NCBI RefSeq assembly: GCF_008704535.1
Contig: NZ_CP023701.1
Coordinates: 1,302,001 to 1,366,000, forward strand
Length of the DNA stretch: 64,000 nucleotides
Reading direction: 5' to 3'
Origin: Streptomyces subrutilus
Lineage (GTDB): Bacteria; Actinomycetota; Actinomycetes; Streptomycetales; Streptomycetaceae
In this document: positions 1 to 7,068 of the stretch, one piece after another
Layout: every line of letters starts with the position of its first letter
How positions within the stretch are numbered: position 1 is the first letter of the stretch
Notes under the pieces: generated by a model
What the model saw: only the letters and a program-made list of their open reading frames with translations
Databases searched by the model: none
What the model was told of the DNA's origin: nothing
Position numbers and translations under genes: made by a program

Positions 1-143
1 CCTTCGGAGCCGACCGGGTGCTCCTCTTCTCCTCCGTCGTGGGCGTCCTCGGCATCGGCGTCATGCTCTGCCTGCCCGCCGTCCGCGGGCTGGGCCGGAC
101 ACCGGAGGCCTCCCCCGGGACGGTCGGCGCCGCGGCCCGGTGA
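1..143 (+). CDS. C-terminal end of a membrane transporter, probably MFS (partial)
   Basis: The frame that opens at base 3 runs to a TGA at 141-143 and gives about 46 residues. It shows one hydrophobic helix (VLLFSSVVGVLGIGVMLCL) followed by a short polar tail rich in Ala, Pro and Gly. This is the usual look of the last transmembrane helix and cytoplasmic tail of a major facilitator transporter, but the family cannot be proven from one helix. The gene is cut by the left edge of the window. The next gene starts 192 bases downstream, so it is probably not co-transcribed tightly with it. Confidence 0.5.
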   Translation, partial: FGADRVLLFSSVVGVLGIGVMLCLPAVRGLGRTPEASPGTVGAAAR

Positions 144-335
144 GCCGCACGGCCGCGGCCGGCCCGGTCCACCCGTAGGAGTGAACGGGCGGGAAGGCCC
201 GGGCCGGGCCGGCCGGAGTCCGGCAGTCTGCTCGGTGTCGACCAGGGGCTGCCGCCCACCGGGACGGGCCGTACCGGGCCCGGGAGACCGGGGGGAGCCG
301 GGCACTGGTCGCGCCGGGGCGACGGAAGGCTGCGC

Positions 336-1133
336 GTGCAGGGTGGAGGAGGGGCCGGTGTCCGGCTGCCGTCGCAGGGACGGGCACCGGACGCGGCCGA
401 CGGGGGCGGGCGCCGGGAGGTGCCGCGCCACGTCGCGTGCGTGATGGACGGGAACGGCCGGTGGGCGGCGCACCGCTCGCTGCCCCGGACCGCGGGTCAC
501 CGTGCGGCCGAGACGACGGTGATCGAGGTCATCGAGGCGGCCCGGTCGGCCGGCGTGCGCTGGCTGAGCCTGTACGCCTTCTCCACGGAGAACTGGGGAC
601 GCCCGCGCGGCGAGGTCGACTTCCTCATGCACCTGGTGCGCAGCGTCGTGCGCAAGCACGCGCCGCTGTTGCACGCCCGGGGCATCCGCTGCCGCTTCCT
701 GGGCGTGTCGGACTCCCGGATCCCGGCGCCGCTGGCGCGGGACTTCGAGGACCTGACGACGCTGACCGGGGCCAACCGGGGCATGACCCTGACCGTGGCG
801 TTCGACCACGGGGGCCGCCGGGACATCGTCGAGGCGGCCCGCTCGCTCATCAGGAGCGGGGCTCCGGCCGACGCGCTGACCGAGGAGGCCTTCGCGGCCC
901 ACCTCCCCTTCCCCGACACCCCCGACGTGGACCTCGTCATCCGGACCTCCGGGGAGCAGCGCATCTCCAACTTCATGCTGTGGCAGGTCGCCTACGCCGA
1001 GTGGATCTTCCCCGAGGTCCTGTGGCCCGACTTCCGCGCGACGCACTTCGTGGAGTGCCTGCACGCCTATCGACAGCGCGACCGCCGGTTCGGCGGCGTC
1101 ACACCGGCCGTGAACGGAGCACCCGTAGCGTGA
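336..1133 (+). CDS. uppS: Isoprenyl (polyprenyl diphosphate) synthase, cis-prenyltransferase family
   Basis: Encodes 265 residues of the UppS/cis-prenyltransferase family, which adds isopentenyl diphosphate units in cis to an allylic diphosphate starter. Diagnostic motifs are present: CVMDGNGRWA near residue 35 with the catalytic Asp, LYAFSTENWGRP near residue 80, and RTSGEQRISNFMLWQ near residue 210. The GTG start at 336 is chosen because GGAAGG lies at 323-328 at good spacing. The first 33 residues are an unusual Arg/Gly-rich extension. The stop overlaps the GTG of the next gene by four bases, so the two are translationally coupled. Streptomyces have one or two housekeeping copies; the coupling here suggests a specialised copy rather than the cell-wall enzyme. 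Chain length cannot be read from the sequence. Confidence 0.88.
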   Translation: MQGGGGAGVRLPSQGRAPDAADGGGRREVPRHVACVMDGNGRWAAHRSLPRTAGHRAAETTVIEVIEAARSAGVRWLSLYAFSTENWGRPRGEVDFLMHLVRSVVRKHAPLLHARGIRCRFLGVSDSRIPAPLARDFEDLTTLTGANRGMTLTVAFDHGGRRDIVEAARSLIRSGAPADALTEEAFAAHLPFPDTPDVDLVIRTSGEQRISNFMLWQVAYAEWIFPEVLWPDFRATHFVECLHAYRQRDRRFGGVTPAVNGAPVA

Positions 1134-2575
1134 ACACCACCGATCCCCGACCCGACGTCCCGCCGCTGTTCGGCCCGGGTTCGGAGTTCCACGGCTTCTT
1201 CAACGACCCGCGCTGGGCCCTGGCCATGGTCCGGGCCACCGTGCTGGAGGCGGCCCATCCGCAGATCGGCGCCGCGCTGATCGACAACTCCACCTTCGTG
1301 GCGCACCCGTGGCGGCGGCTGCACAACACGCTGGTGAGCCTCCGGCGCATGTTCGGCACCGACGACGCGGTGCGGGAACGGGAAGCGGCCCGCCTCAACC
1401 GGCTGCACGCGCGCCTGAGCGGCACCGATGCCCGGGACCGGCCGTACGACGCGATGGACCCGCGGGTGCGGGCGTGGGTGGTGGCCACCCTCTTCGAGAG
1501 CTCGGTCACCATGTGCCGGCTGAGCGGACAGCCCCTCGACCAGACCACCATGGAGCGCCTGTACGCCGAGTTCCAGGCGTTCCTGGCGGCCCTGGACGAC
1601 GGGGCGGGCCGCCTTCCGCCCACGCTGCAGGAGTTCTGGCCGTACTACGACCGCGTGGTCGACGAGGAGTTGGAGAACACCGAGGCGCTGCGCATCATCC
1701 TCTACAAGCTGTTCGACCACCTGCCCGCACCTGCGGTGCTGGAGGGCATGCCGACCGTGTGGGCCGCCGGCCGGGCCCTGGCGGGGCCGGTCATCGGAGC
1801 CGTCACCGTCGCCTCCCTCCCGGAGTCCCTGCGCCGCAAGGCCGGGCTGCCGGACATCCCGGGGGCCCGGACGCTGACGCAGGGCGCCTACCTGACCGTC
1901 GGTCTCGCCCGCTTCCTGCCCGAGGGCTGGATCCGGACCGAGGCGCTCGCCGGCCTGCTGACCCTGTCGCCCGACAGCGACGACCCGCGCGCCCGGACGG
2001 TCTCGGCGGTCCGCGACGGGATCAAGCGGGCCGCCGCCCTGGTCCGGCTGATCACGCCGATCCCCGCGCAGCCCGGGCCGGCCGGAGCCGCCGCGGGCGG
2101 GCGCACGGCCGAGGAGTTCTTCCGAACGGTGCTGGACCAGACCGGCGACGGCCACCTCGACTGGCCCGACCTGGCGGCCATGGCCCGCGAGCTCTCCGGC
2201 CGGCTCGACCTGGACGAGCCCGAAGAGACCCGGCTGTACGCCGCGTTCGCCGCGTGGTGGAAGGAGCTCCAGGGGGCACTGGACGCCGACGGCGACGGCC
2301 GGGTGAGCGCCGAGGAGTACGCCGCGGCGGCGCCGGGTCTCGCCGGGCCGGCGCTGATCAGGCTCGCGGACGTGCTGTTCGACGCCGCGGACGCCGACGG
2401 CGACGGGTCGATCGACGCCGAGGAGTACCGGGCACTGTTCCGCACCGGTTTCCACCGGGACCCGGCCGACGCCGACGGGACGTACGCGCGCGGCGCGTTC
2501 GTCAAGGACTTCCTGTCCTTCATGTCGGGCCGTCGGCGGTCGCGGGCGTACGACCCGCTGCTGGCCCAGGCGTGA
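1130..2575 (+). CDS. MpaB/DUF2236-family oxygenase fused to a three-loop EF-hand domain
   Basis: A 481-residue protein in two parts. Residues ~10-280 look like the DUF2236/oxygenase MpaB family (latex-clearing protein and MpaB relatives), recognised by the N-terminal WALAMVRATVLEAAHP and RRLHNT stretches and the all-helical composition. Residues ~325-460 hold three EF-hand calcium loops: DQTGDGHLDWPD at ~336, DADGDGRVSAEE at ~385 and DADGDGSIDAEE at ~421, as in calerythrin-type proteins. The GTG start at 1130 overlaps the uppS stop (GTGA). Known relatives cleave polyisoprenoid chains oxidatively (established for Lcp and for fungal MpaB). Coupling to a cis-prenyltransferase therefore suggests action on a polyprenyl product, but that is inference. 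No heme or metal ligands were checked. Confidence 0.72.
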   Translation: MNTTDPRPDVPPLFGPGSEFHGFFNDPRWALAMVRATVLEAAHPQIGAALIDNSTFVAHPWRRLHNTLVSLRRMFGTDDAVREREAARLNRLHARLSGTDARDRPYDAMDPRVRAWVVATLFESSVTMCRLSGQPLDQTTMERLYAEFQAFLAALDDGAGRLPPTLQEFWPYYDRVVDEELENTEALRIILYKLFDHLPAPAVLEGMPTVWAAGRALAGPVIGAVTVASLPESLRRKAGLPDIPGARTLTQGAYLTVGLARFLPEGWIRTEALAGLLTLSPDSDDPRARTVSAVRDGIKRAAALVRLITPIPAQPGPAGAAAGGRTAEEFFRTVLDQTGDGHLDWPDLAAMARELSGRLDLDEPEETRLYAAFAAWWKELQGALDADGDGRVSAEEYAAAAPGLAGPALIRLADVLFDAADADGDGSIDAEEYRALFRTGFHRDPADADGTYARGAFVKDFLSFMSGRRRSRAYDPLLAQA

Positions 2576-2579
2576 GCCG

Positions 2580-2606
2580 GGCCCGGGGGCCCGGGGCCCC
2601 CGGGCC
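2580..2606. terminator. Bidirectional terminator hairpin
   Basis: A perfect 12-bp stem (GGCCCGGGGGCC / GGCCCCCGGGCC) with a 3-base loop fills the 35 bases between the convergent stops of the oxygenase gene and the flavin reductase gene. There is no T-tract, as is usual in Streptomyces. Confidence 0.75.
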
Positions 2607-2610
2607 GGGT

Positions 2611-3201
2611 TCAGCCGGGATCGCCGAAGAACCGGGCGGCGCGCCGGAGAACGGCCGGGTCCCCCTCCAGGTCGGCGGGCCGGCCGGCCCGCGTCAGGAG
2701 GGCGCCGCCCCAGCGCATGCCGAGGTAGTCGGCGGTCTGCCGGAGCATCCCGGTCAGCGGGTCGGTGTCCCGTGCCTCCCCCCGGGCGTAGGCGGTGACC
2801 GCCCACAGCGTCTTGCCGCGCATGCGCTCCCGGAAGCCGACGTCCGGCAGGCCCATCCACAGCGCCCAGTAGTCGAGGTAGAGCTTGGTGGCCGCGGACA
2901 CGCTGTACCAGTAGAGCGGGGAGGCGACGACGAGGTCCGTGCTCCCCAGCGTCGCGTCCAGCAGCAGCTTCTCGTTGCCCCGGGGTGCGGGGCGCCCGTC
3001 GCCCGGCCCGGGTTCGGTGAACTCCGGGAGCGGCAGGTCGTGGAGCCGGAGCCAGGTGCGGCCGGTGTCCGGGCGGAGGCCGCCGGCCGCGTGGCGGGCC
3101 AGGGCCTCCGTGTTCCCGCCGCTGCGGGCGCTGCCCAGCACGAAGGTGAAGTTCCGCGTCGCGACGTCGCCGGGCGTGCGCGTCACTGCTGTCCCGCGCA
3201 C
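2611..3201 (-). CDS. NAD(P)H-dependent FMN reductase / flavodoxin-fold protein
   Basis: About 196 residues of the NADPH-dependent FMN reductase family. The N-terminal FTFVLGSARSGGNTEAL is the flavodoxin-type phosphate-binding loop for FMN, and ASPLYWYSVSAATKLYLD is the second flavin-contact motif (SPxYWYSxSxxxKxxxD). GTG at 3201 is the longest start; a second GTG at 3186 is equally possible. It lies 4 bases after the methyltransferase stop, in the same direction, so the two form a small operon. Because the nearby pathway has a MupA-type luciferase-like monooxygenase, which needs reduced FMN, this protein is a good candidate for the reductase partner (inference from context). A quinone or azo reductase is the alternative. 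Confidence 0.75.
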   Translation of the reverse strand: MRGTAVTRTPGDVATRNFTFVLGSARSGGNTEALARHAAGGLRPDTGRTWLRLHDLPLPEFTEPGPGDGRPAPRGNEKLLLDATLGSTDLVVASPLYWYSVSAATKLYLDYWALWMGLPDVGFRERMRGKTLWAVTAYARGEARDTDPLTGMLRQTADYLGMRWGGALLTRAGRPADLEGDPAVLRRAARFFGDPG

Positions 3202-3205
3202 CCCG

Positions 3206-4060
3206 TCAGCCGTGCGCCGGTACGGGCCCGCCGGCGCGCGCGACGAGCTCGACGTGGCGCTTGGCGTCGCTGAGCAGCTCGTCCGTGTACTTGACCTTGC
3301 CGCCGCGGCCGGCGTAGCGCCGGTTCTTGGCGGCGGTGGTGCGGCGCAGCACGGTGATGCTGTTCTGCATGAGCTTCTGGGATTCCAGGAGGTTGACGAC
3401 CTCCAGCTCGCCGGGGTGGGCGCGCTGGAACTGCTCGATGTAGCGCAGCAGTGCGTCGCCCTCGGGGTAGGTCATCAGGTAGTGCATGACGACCAGGCCG
3501 CCGTCCGGGTTGATCAGCTCCCAGAAGTGGTCGAAGAAGTAGAGGCACTCCCAGGCGTCGACCCAGGCGAAGTCGATGGGGGCGAAGTCCTCGGGAAGGC
3601 GGTCGAGGGAGTCCCGGAGGTCTGCGTTGACCACGGTGACCCGGTCGTCGAGGCCGAGTTCGGTGAGCACCTCGTGGACCCGGCCGGCGGAGGAGTCCGC
3701 GATGGACAGGTTGTCGATGGCCACCAGCCGCGGGCGGTACGGCTCCAGGTGCAGGGCCGGGGAGACGAGCGGCGGGTTCGCGAGCAGCCAGTCGTCGTTG
3801 AGCTGCTCCCCGCCGTCGAGGTGGCCGCGGGTTTTGGCGGCCAGCGCCAACGACTCGGCCGCGACGGTTTCCTCGGCTTCGGCGAGCGCGCCGGCGAGAA
3901 ACGGGGTCGTGTAGCCCATGCCGACTTCGAGTACGCGCTCGGGCCTGAGGAGTTGCACGAGATTCGCGAGAAGCGGACCGACGACTTCCGTACCCATTCC
4001 GGGCACACTCAGTCGCGCCACGGCCGTACGGAACTCTGCACTGTGAACGGTATGAGTCAT
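3206..4060 (-). CDS. Class I SAM-dependent methyltransferase
   Basis: 284 residues. The SAM-binding motif I is RVLEVGMGYTTPFLAGAL near residue 42. Acidic post-motifs follow, VAIDNLSIADSSAG near residue 114 and VVNADLRD near residue 145, and then IDFAWVDAWECLYFFDHFW. The ATG at 4060 is preceded by a purine-rich GGGTAGGC. It diverges from the LuxR gene and heads a two-gene unit with the flavin reductase. The adjacent FkbH/I/J/K set makes an oxidised glycerate extender, and in methoxymalonyl-ACP pathways an O-methyltransferase (FkbG) completes it. This gene could play that part, but it is longer than FkbG and has no clear FkbG signature, so the substrate is unassigned. Confidence 0.75.
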   Translation of the reverse strand: MTHTVHSAEFRTAVARLSVPGMGTEVVGPLLANLVQLLRPERVLEVGMGYTTPFLAGALAEAEETVAAESLALAAKTRGHLDGGEQLNDDWLLANPPLVSPALHLEPYRPRLVAIDNLSIADSSAGRVHEVLTELGLDDRVTVVNADLRDSLDRLPEDFAPIDFAWVDAWECLYFFDHFWELINPDGGLVVMHYLMTYPEGDALLRYIEQFQRAHPGELEVVNLLESQKLMQNSITVLRRTTAAKNRRYAGRGGKVKYTDELLSDAKRHVELVARAGGPVPAHG

Positions 4061-4146
4061 TGCCTACCCTTATTCGTGGATCCGTCTGCGCGGGTGTACG
4101 CCACGCGAAGAAATCTGCCGGCGCCGGGCTCGGCCGGGCAGCAGTT

Positions 4147-4236
4147 AAATCCCCCACAATGATTTCCGCCGGGGGTTGCCACTACAACGCTCCGCCCTAA
4201 CATGTATGCGCAATGCATGATCATGCTGGAAGGGCA
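4147..4236 (+). promoter_or_regulatory. Promoter and palindromic operators upstream of the LuxR gene
   Basis: A sigma-70-like promoter TTGCCA (4176-4181) - 16 bp - TAACAT (4198-4203) points to the LuxR gene. Just upstream, AAATCCCCC (4147-4155) and GGGGGTT form an inverted repeat that runs into the -35 box. In the leader lies a perfect 12-bp palindrome GCATGATCATGC (4215-4226), followed by the ribosome site GGAAGGG at 4228-4234. The palindromes are candidate operators, for example for autoregulation. The divergent methyltransferase promoter must lie in the same 177 bases but I could not define it. Confidence 0.5.
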
Positions 4237-4237
4237 A

Positions 4238-5260
4238 ATGGGATATAACGGGTGCGAAAACGAGATCTGCCGACCTGGACTCTGCGACACCGGCCTCCTG
4301 CGCTACCAGGAAGCCGTCACCGCGGGGTCCGTCCCCGCTGAGCCGACCGTCCGCTGCGCCGTGGAGCTCGGGCTCCTCGAACCCGTCCCGGGCGACCCGG
4401 AGCGGCTCGCGCCGGTGGTCCCGACCGTCGCCGCCAGCCGGGCGATGGCCCCCATCGAGGAGGAGATCGCGGCCGGACGCCGCAATCTGCAGACCCTCGC
4501 CCAGTCCTTCGAGTCGGCGGACGAGGTCTTCCGGGCCGCACGAGCCGGACAGCTGCCCTCCTCCAGCATCCTGCGCGGCGGCGACCTGATCGCCCGGACC
4601 ATCGACGCGGCGGTCACCGCCTGCCAGTCCGAGCTGCTCACCGCCCAGCCCGGCGGCCGCCGGCCGCCGCAGATCCTGGCGACCGTCGTGCGCCGCAACC
4701 TCGAACTGCTGGACCGGGGCGTCGCCCAGCGCACCCTCTATCAGCACGCCGTGTGGACGCACCCGCCCACCGCCGAATACATCAGAAAAGTCGCCGAAGC
4801 GGGCGGAAACATAAGAACCGTTGATGAGATGTTCGACCGGCTCATCATCTGCGATCGGAAAGTCGCCTACATACCGACGAGTTCGGAGTACCCGGACGAG
4901 GCACTGGAGGTCCGCGACCCGGTGATCGTCTGGTTCCTGGCGAACGTATTCGAGTACACCTGGGCCCGCGGCACACCCGTCGATCCCGGGGTCAGCAAGC
5001 GCCCCGAAGCGGTCGTCTCGGAAATCGAGCAGAGCATCGTGAGATTTCTCGTCGCGGGGCACACGGAAGAGAAGATCGCGCGCGGACTCGGCATCAGCCG
5101 CCGCACCGTCGCGGAATACATCAGCCGCATTTCCCGTCGGCTCGGCAGCGCCAGCCGGGCCCAGCTCGGCTATCTGATCGCGACCCACGGCTTACTCGGC
5201 GACCAGGAGCCGGCCGGCCCCGGCTGTCCGTGCGGACAGGGCGGCTTCCACACCGGCTGA
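4238..5260 (+). CDS. LuxR-family transcriptional regulator of the NRPS/PKS pathway
   Basis: 340 residues from the ATG at 4238, chosen because GGAAGGG ends four bases upstream; an in-frame ATG at 4202 would add 12 residues without a ribosome site and falls inside the -10 box. The C-terminal ~65 residues are a LuxR/GerE helix-turn-helix (IVRFLVAGHTEEKIARGLG, ISRRTVAEYISRISRRLG). The N-terminal part resembles the TrmB-like/PLD-like sensor region common in LuxR regulators beside Streptomyces NRPS clusters; no receiver Asp or Walker box is seen. Codon 319 is TTA (5192-5194), predicting bldA dependence. The 3' end overlaps the convergent thioesterase by 69 bp. It is the only regulator in the first pathway and is presumed to control it. 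Confidence 0.82.
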   Translation: MGYNGCENEICRPGLCDTGLLRYQEAVTAGSVPAEPTVRCAVELGLLEPVPGDPERLAPVVPTVAASRAMAPIEEEIAAGRRNLQTLAQSFESADEVFRAARAGQLPSSSILRGGDLIARTIDAAVTACQSELLTAQPGGRRPPQILATVVRRNLELLDRGVAQRTLYQHAVWTHPPTAEYIRKVAEAGGNIRTVDEMFDRLIICDRKVAYIPTSSEYPDEALEVRDPVIVWFLANVFEYTWARGTPVDPGVSKRPEAVVSEIEQSIVRFLVAGHTEEKIARGLGISRRTVAEYISRISRRLGSASRAQLGYLIATHGLLGDQEPAGPGCPCGQGGFHTG

Positions 5261-6070
5261 GCGGACCGGCCGGCCGGTGGCGCCGGCGACGTCCCGCGTG
5301 ATGCGCGCGGCGACTCCGTCCGGATGGTCGAAGAGGTAGAAGTGGCCGCCGGGCCAGGCACAGGCCGTGGTGGCCGCCGTCGTGCGGCCGCTCCAGGGAG
5401 CGGTCATGGCGGGGGTGGCCACGGGGTCGTCCGCACCGGTGAAGACGGTGACCGGGCAGGCGAGCGGCGGGCCCGGGTGCTCCCGGTAGGTGTCCACGAC
5501 GGCGAGGTCCCCCCGCAGCACCCGGACCATCAGGTCCACCACGTCGGGGAAGGCGAGCACCTCCTCGGGGGTGCCGCCCAGTTCGCGCATGAACCCGACC
5601 AGCCGTTCCCGCGGCCACAGGTCGCGGCGGTCGTGTCCGGGGCGGTGTCCGGGAGCGGGCGCACCGGACAGGCCGACCCACACGGGCGGCGCCCCCTGCC
5701 CGGAGAGCCGGCGGGAGAGCTCGTAGGCGACGAGCGCGCCCATGCTGTGGCCGAACACCGCGTACGGGCCGTCGAGCAGCGGCAGGAGCCGGGGGGCCAG
5801 CCAGTCGACCGCCTCCCCCGTCGAACGGCAGCCCCGCTCCCCGGTGGCCATCATCCGGCCGGGGAGGTCGACCGCCAGGACGTCCCAGTCGGCGGGGAAC
5901 CGGTGGGCGAAGGGTGCGAAGGAGGCCGCCGACCCGCCGGCGTGGTGCAGCAGGACCAGCGTGAAGCCGGCCCGCGGACGGCGCGGCCGGGTCCCGTCGG
6001 GCGGGAGCACCGGGGCGAGCCGGGCCCGCAGGTCCTTGGGGCCCGCCGCGGCGGACGCGTCGACGCTCAT
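5192..6070 (-). CDS. Type II thioesterase (alpha/beta hydrolase) of the NRPS/PKS pathway
   Basis: 292 residues. The nucleophile elbow is VFGHSMGALVAYELSRRL near residue 107, the oxyanion region is LVLLHHAGGSAASFAPFA near residue 40, the acid is in FTGADDP, and the catalytic His is in WPGGHFYLF near residue 240. This is the pattern of type II editing thioesterases (GrsT/TycF/RifR type), which release stalled or misprimed acyl groups from carrier domains. The ATG at 6070 overlaps the KSIII-like stop (ATGA), making it the last gene of the long minus-strand operon. Its TAA stop is the antisense of the TTA codon in the convergent LuxR gene. Confidence 0.9.
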   Translation of the reverse strand: MSVDASAAAGPKDLRARLAPVLPPDGTRPRRPRAGFTLVLLHHAGGSAASFAPFAHRFPADWDVLAVDLPGRMMATGERGCRSTGEAVDWLAPRLLPLLDGPYAVFGHSMGALVAYELSRRLSGQGAPPVWVGLSGAPAPGHRPGHDRRDLWPRERLVGFMRELGGTPEEVLAFPDVVDLMVRVLRGDLAVVDTYREHPGPPLACPVTVFTGADDPVATPAMTAPWSGRTTAATTACAWPGGHFYLFDHPDGVAARITRDVAGATGRPVRSAGVEAALSARTAGAGRLLVAE

Positions 6071-7068
6071 CGGCCCCGGTACTCCACCGCGGTGACGCCC
6101 CAGGTGAACCCCATGCCGCTGCTGGCGAGCAGCAGCAGGTCGCCGGTCTCCAGGCGCTTGTGGTCCGTGAGTTCCCGCAGGGCGATGAGCAGGTCCGATC
6201 CGCCCATGTGCCCGAGCCGGTCGTAGCTGAAGACGCTCCGCTCGGCGGGGAGGCCGAGCCGGTCGAGCAGCCGCTCGTGCATGCCCTTGTCCCCCTGGTT
6301 GATCAGGAAGTACGAGACGTCGGACAGCGTGCGGCCCAGCGCGGTGAGGACGTCGTCGACGCGGGCCGGGAAGTTCTCCAGGTAGGCGTCGCCGAGCCCT
6401 TGGCGGCGGCCGCGGCGGCGCATGAGGACCTGGGAGTCCTCCAGGTCCCCGGAGTAGTAGTCGGCCCAGGACGGGTCGGTGCGCATGGAGGAGGTCAGCA
6501 CCTCGAAGGCGCAGTCCTCTCGGCCCAGGAGCACCGCGGCCGGTGCGTCGCCGAAGTTGAACAGGGCCTTGGAGTCCGGGTCGGTGTAGTCGACCAGCCG
6601 GCTGAGCCGGTCGCCGATGAGGACGAGCGCGTACGGGGCGGCGCCCAGCGCGAGTTCGTTCAGGCCGGTCCGCACGGCGGTCATGCCGGCGTTGCAGAAG
6701 TTGGCGACCTCGAAGCAGTGGGCCCGGCCTATGCCCAGTTCACCGGCGACCTTGGCGGCCGGGGACCAGAAGGGCAGGTCCCATTCGCCCGAGCCCGCGT
6801 AGATGACGTGGCCGATGTCGTCCGGGGAGACCCCGGTGCGCGCCAGGACGGCGCGGGCCGCCTCGGCGGCCAGTTCCCAGGCCTGTTCGTGTTCTCCCAG
6901 GGCGGGGAACTCGGCGGTGTGCGTGACCGCCAGGATGTCGGCGACCGACACCCCGGAGTCGGCGTGCATGTCCTGCACGCGCGCGCGAGAGGAGGGGAAA
7001 CGGACTTCGAAGTCGACTATGCCACCCACGGTCCCATTCGCTTTCGTCGTTCTTGTTCCGCTGGTCAC
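6067..7068 (-). CDS. Ketosynthase-III-like (FabH-fold) protein, first copy
   Basis: 333 residues with the GTG at 7068, chosen because it overlaps the monooxygenase stop (GTGA) like most junctions here; a GTG at 7029 is the alternative. FabH fold markers are GGIVDFEVRFPSSR at the start, EVANFCNAGMTAV with the nucleophilic Cys, and SSGMGFTWG at the C-terminus. By eye the FabH His motif (HQAN) reads INQGD, and the catalytic Asn position (GNTS) reads GHMG. The usual Cys-His-Asn triad is therefore rearranged to Cys plus a His in the Asn position. KSIII-fold proteins of this kind can act as acyltransferases rather than condensing enzymes (family knowledge). Here it may move an acyl group between carrier proteins, but the substrate is unknown. 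Confidence 0.78.
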   Translation of the reverse strand: MTSGTRTTKANGTVGGIVDFEVRFPSSRARVQDMHADSGVSVADILAVTHTAEFPALGEHEQAWELAAEAARAVLARTGVSPDDIGHVIYAGSGEWDLPFWSPAAKVAGELGIGRAHCFEVANFCNAGMTAVRTGLNELALGAAPYALVLIGDRLSRLVDYTDPDSKALFNFGDAPAAVLLGREDCAFEVLTSSMRTDPSWADYYSGDLEDSQVLMRRRGRRQGLGDAYLENFPARVDDVLTALGRTLSDVSYFLINQGDKGMHERLLDRLGLPAERSVFSYDRLGHMGGSDLLIALRELTDHKRLETGDLLLLASSGMGFTWGVTAVEYRGR

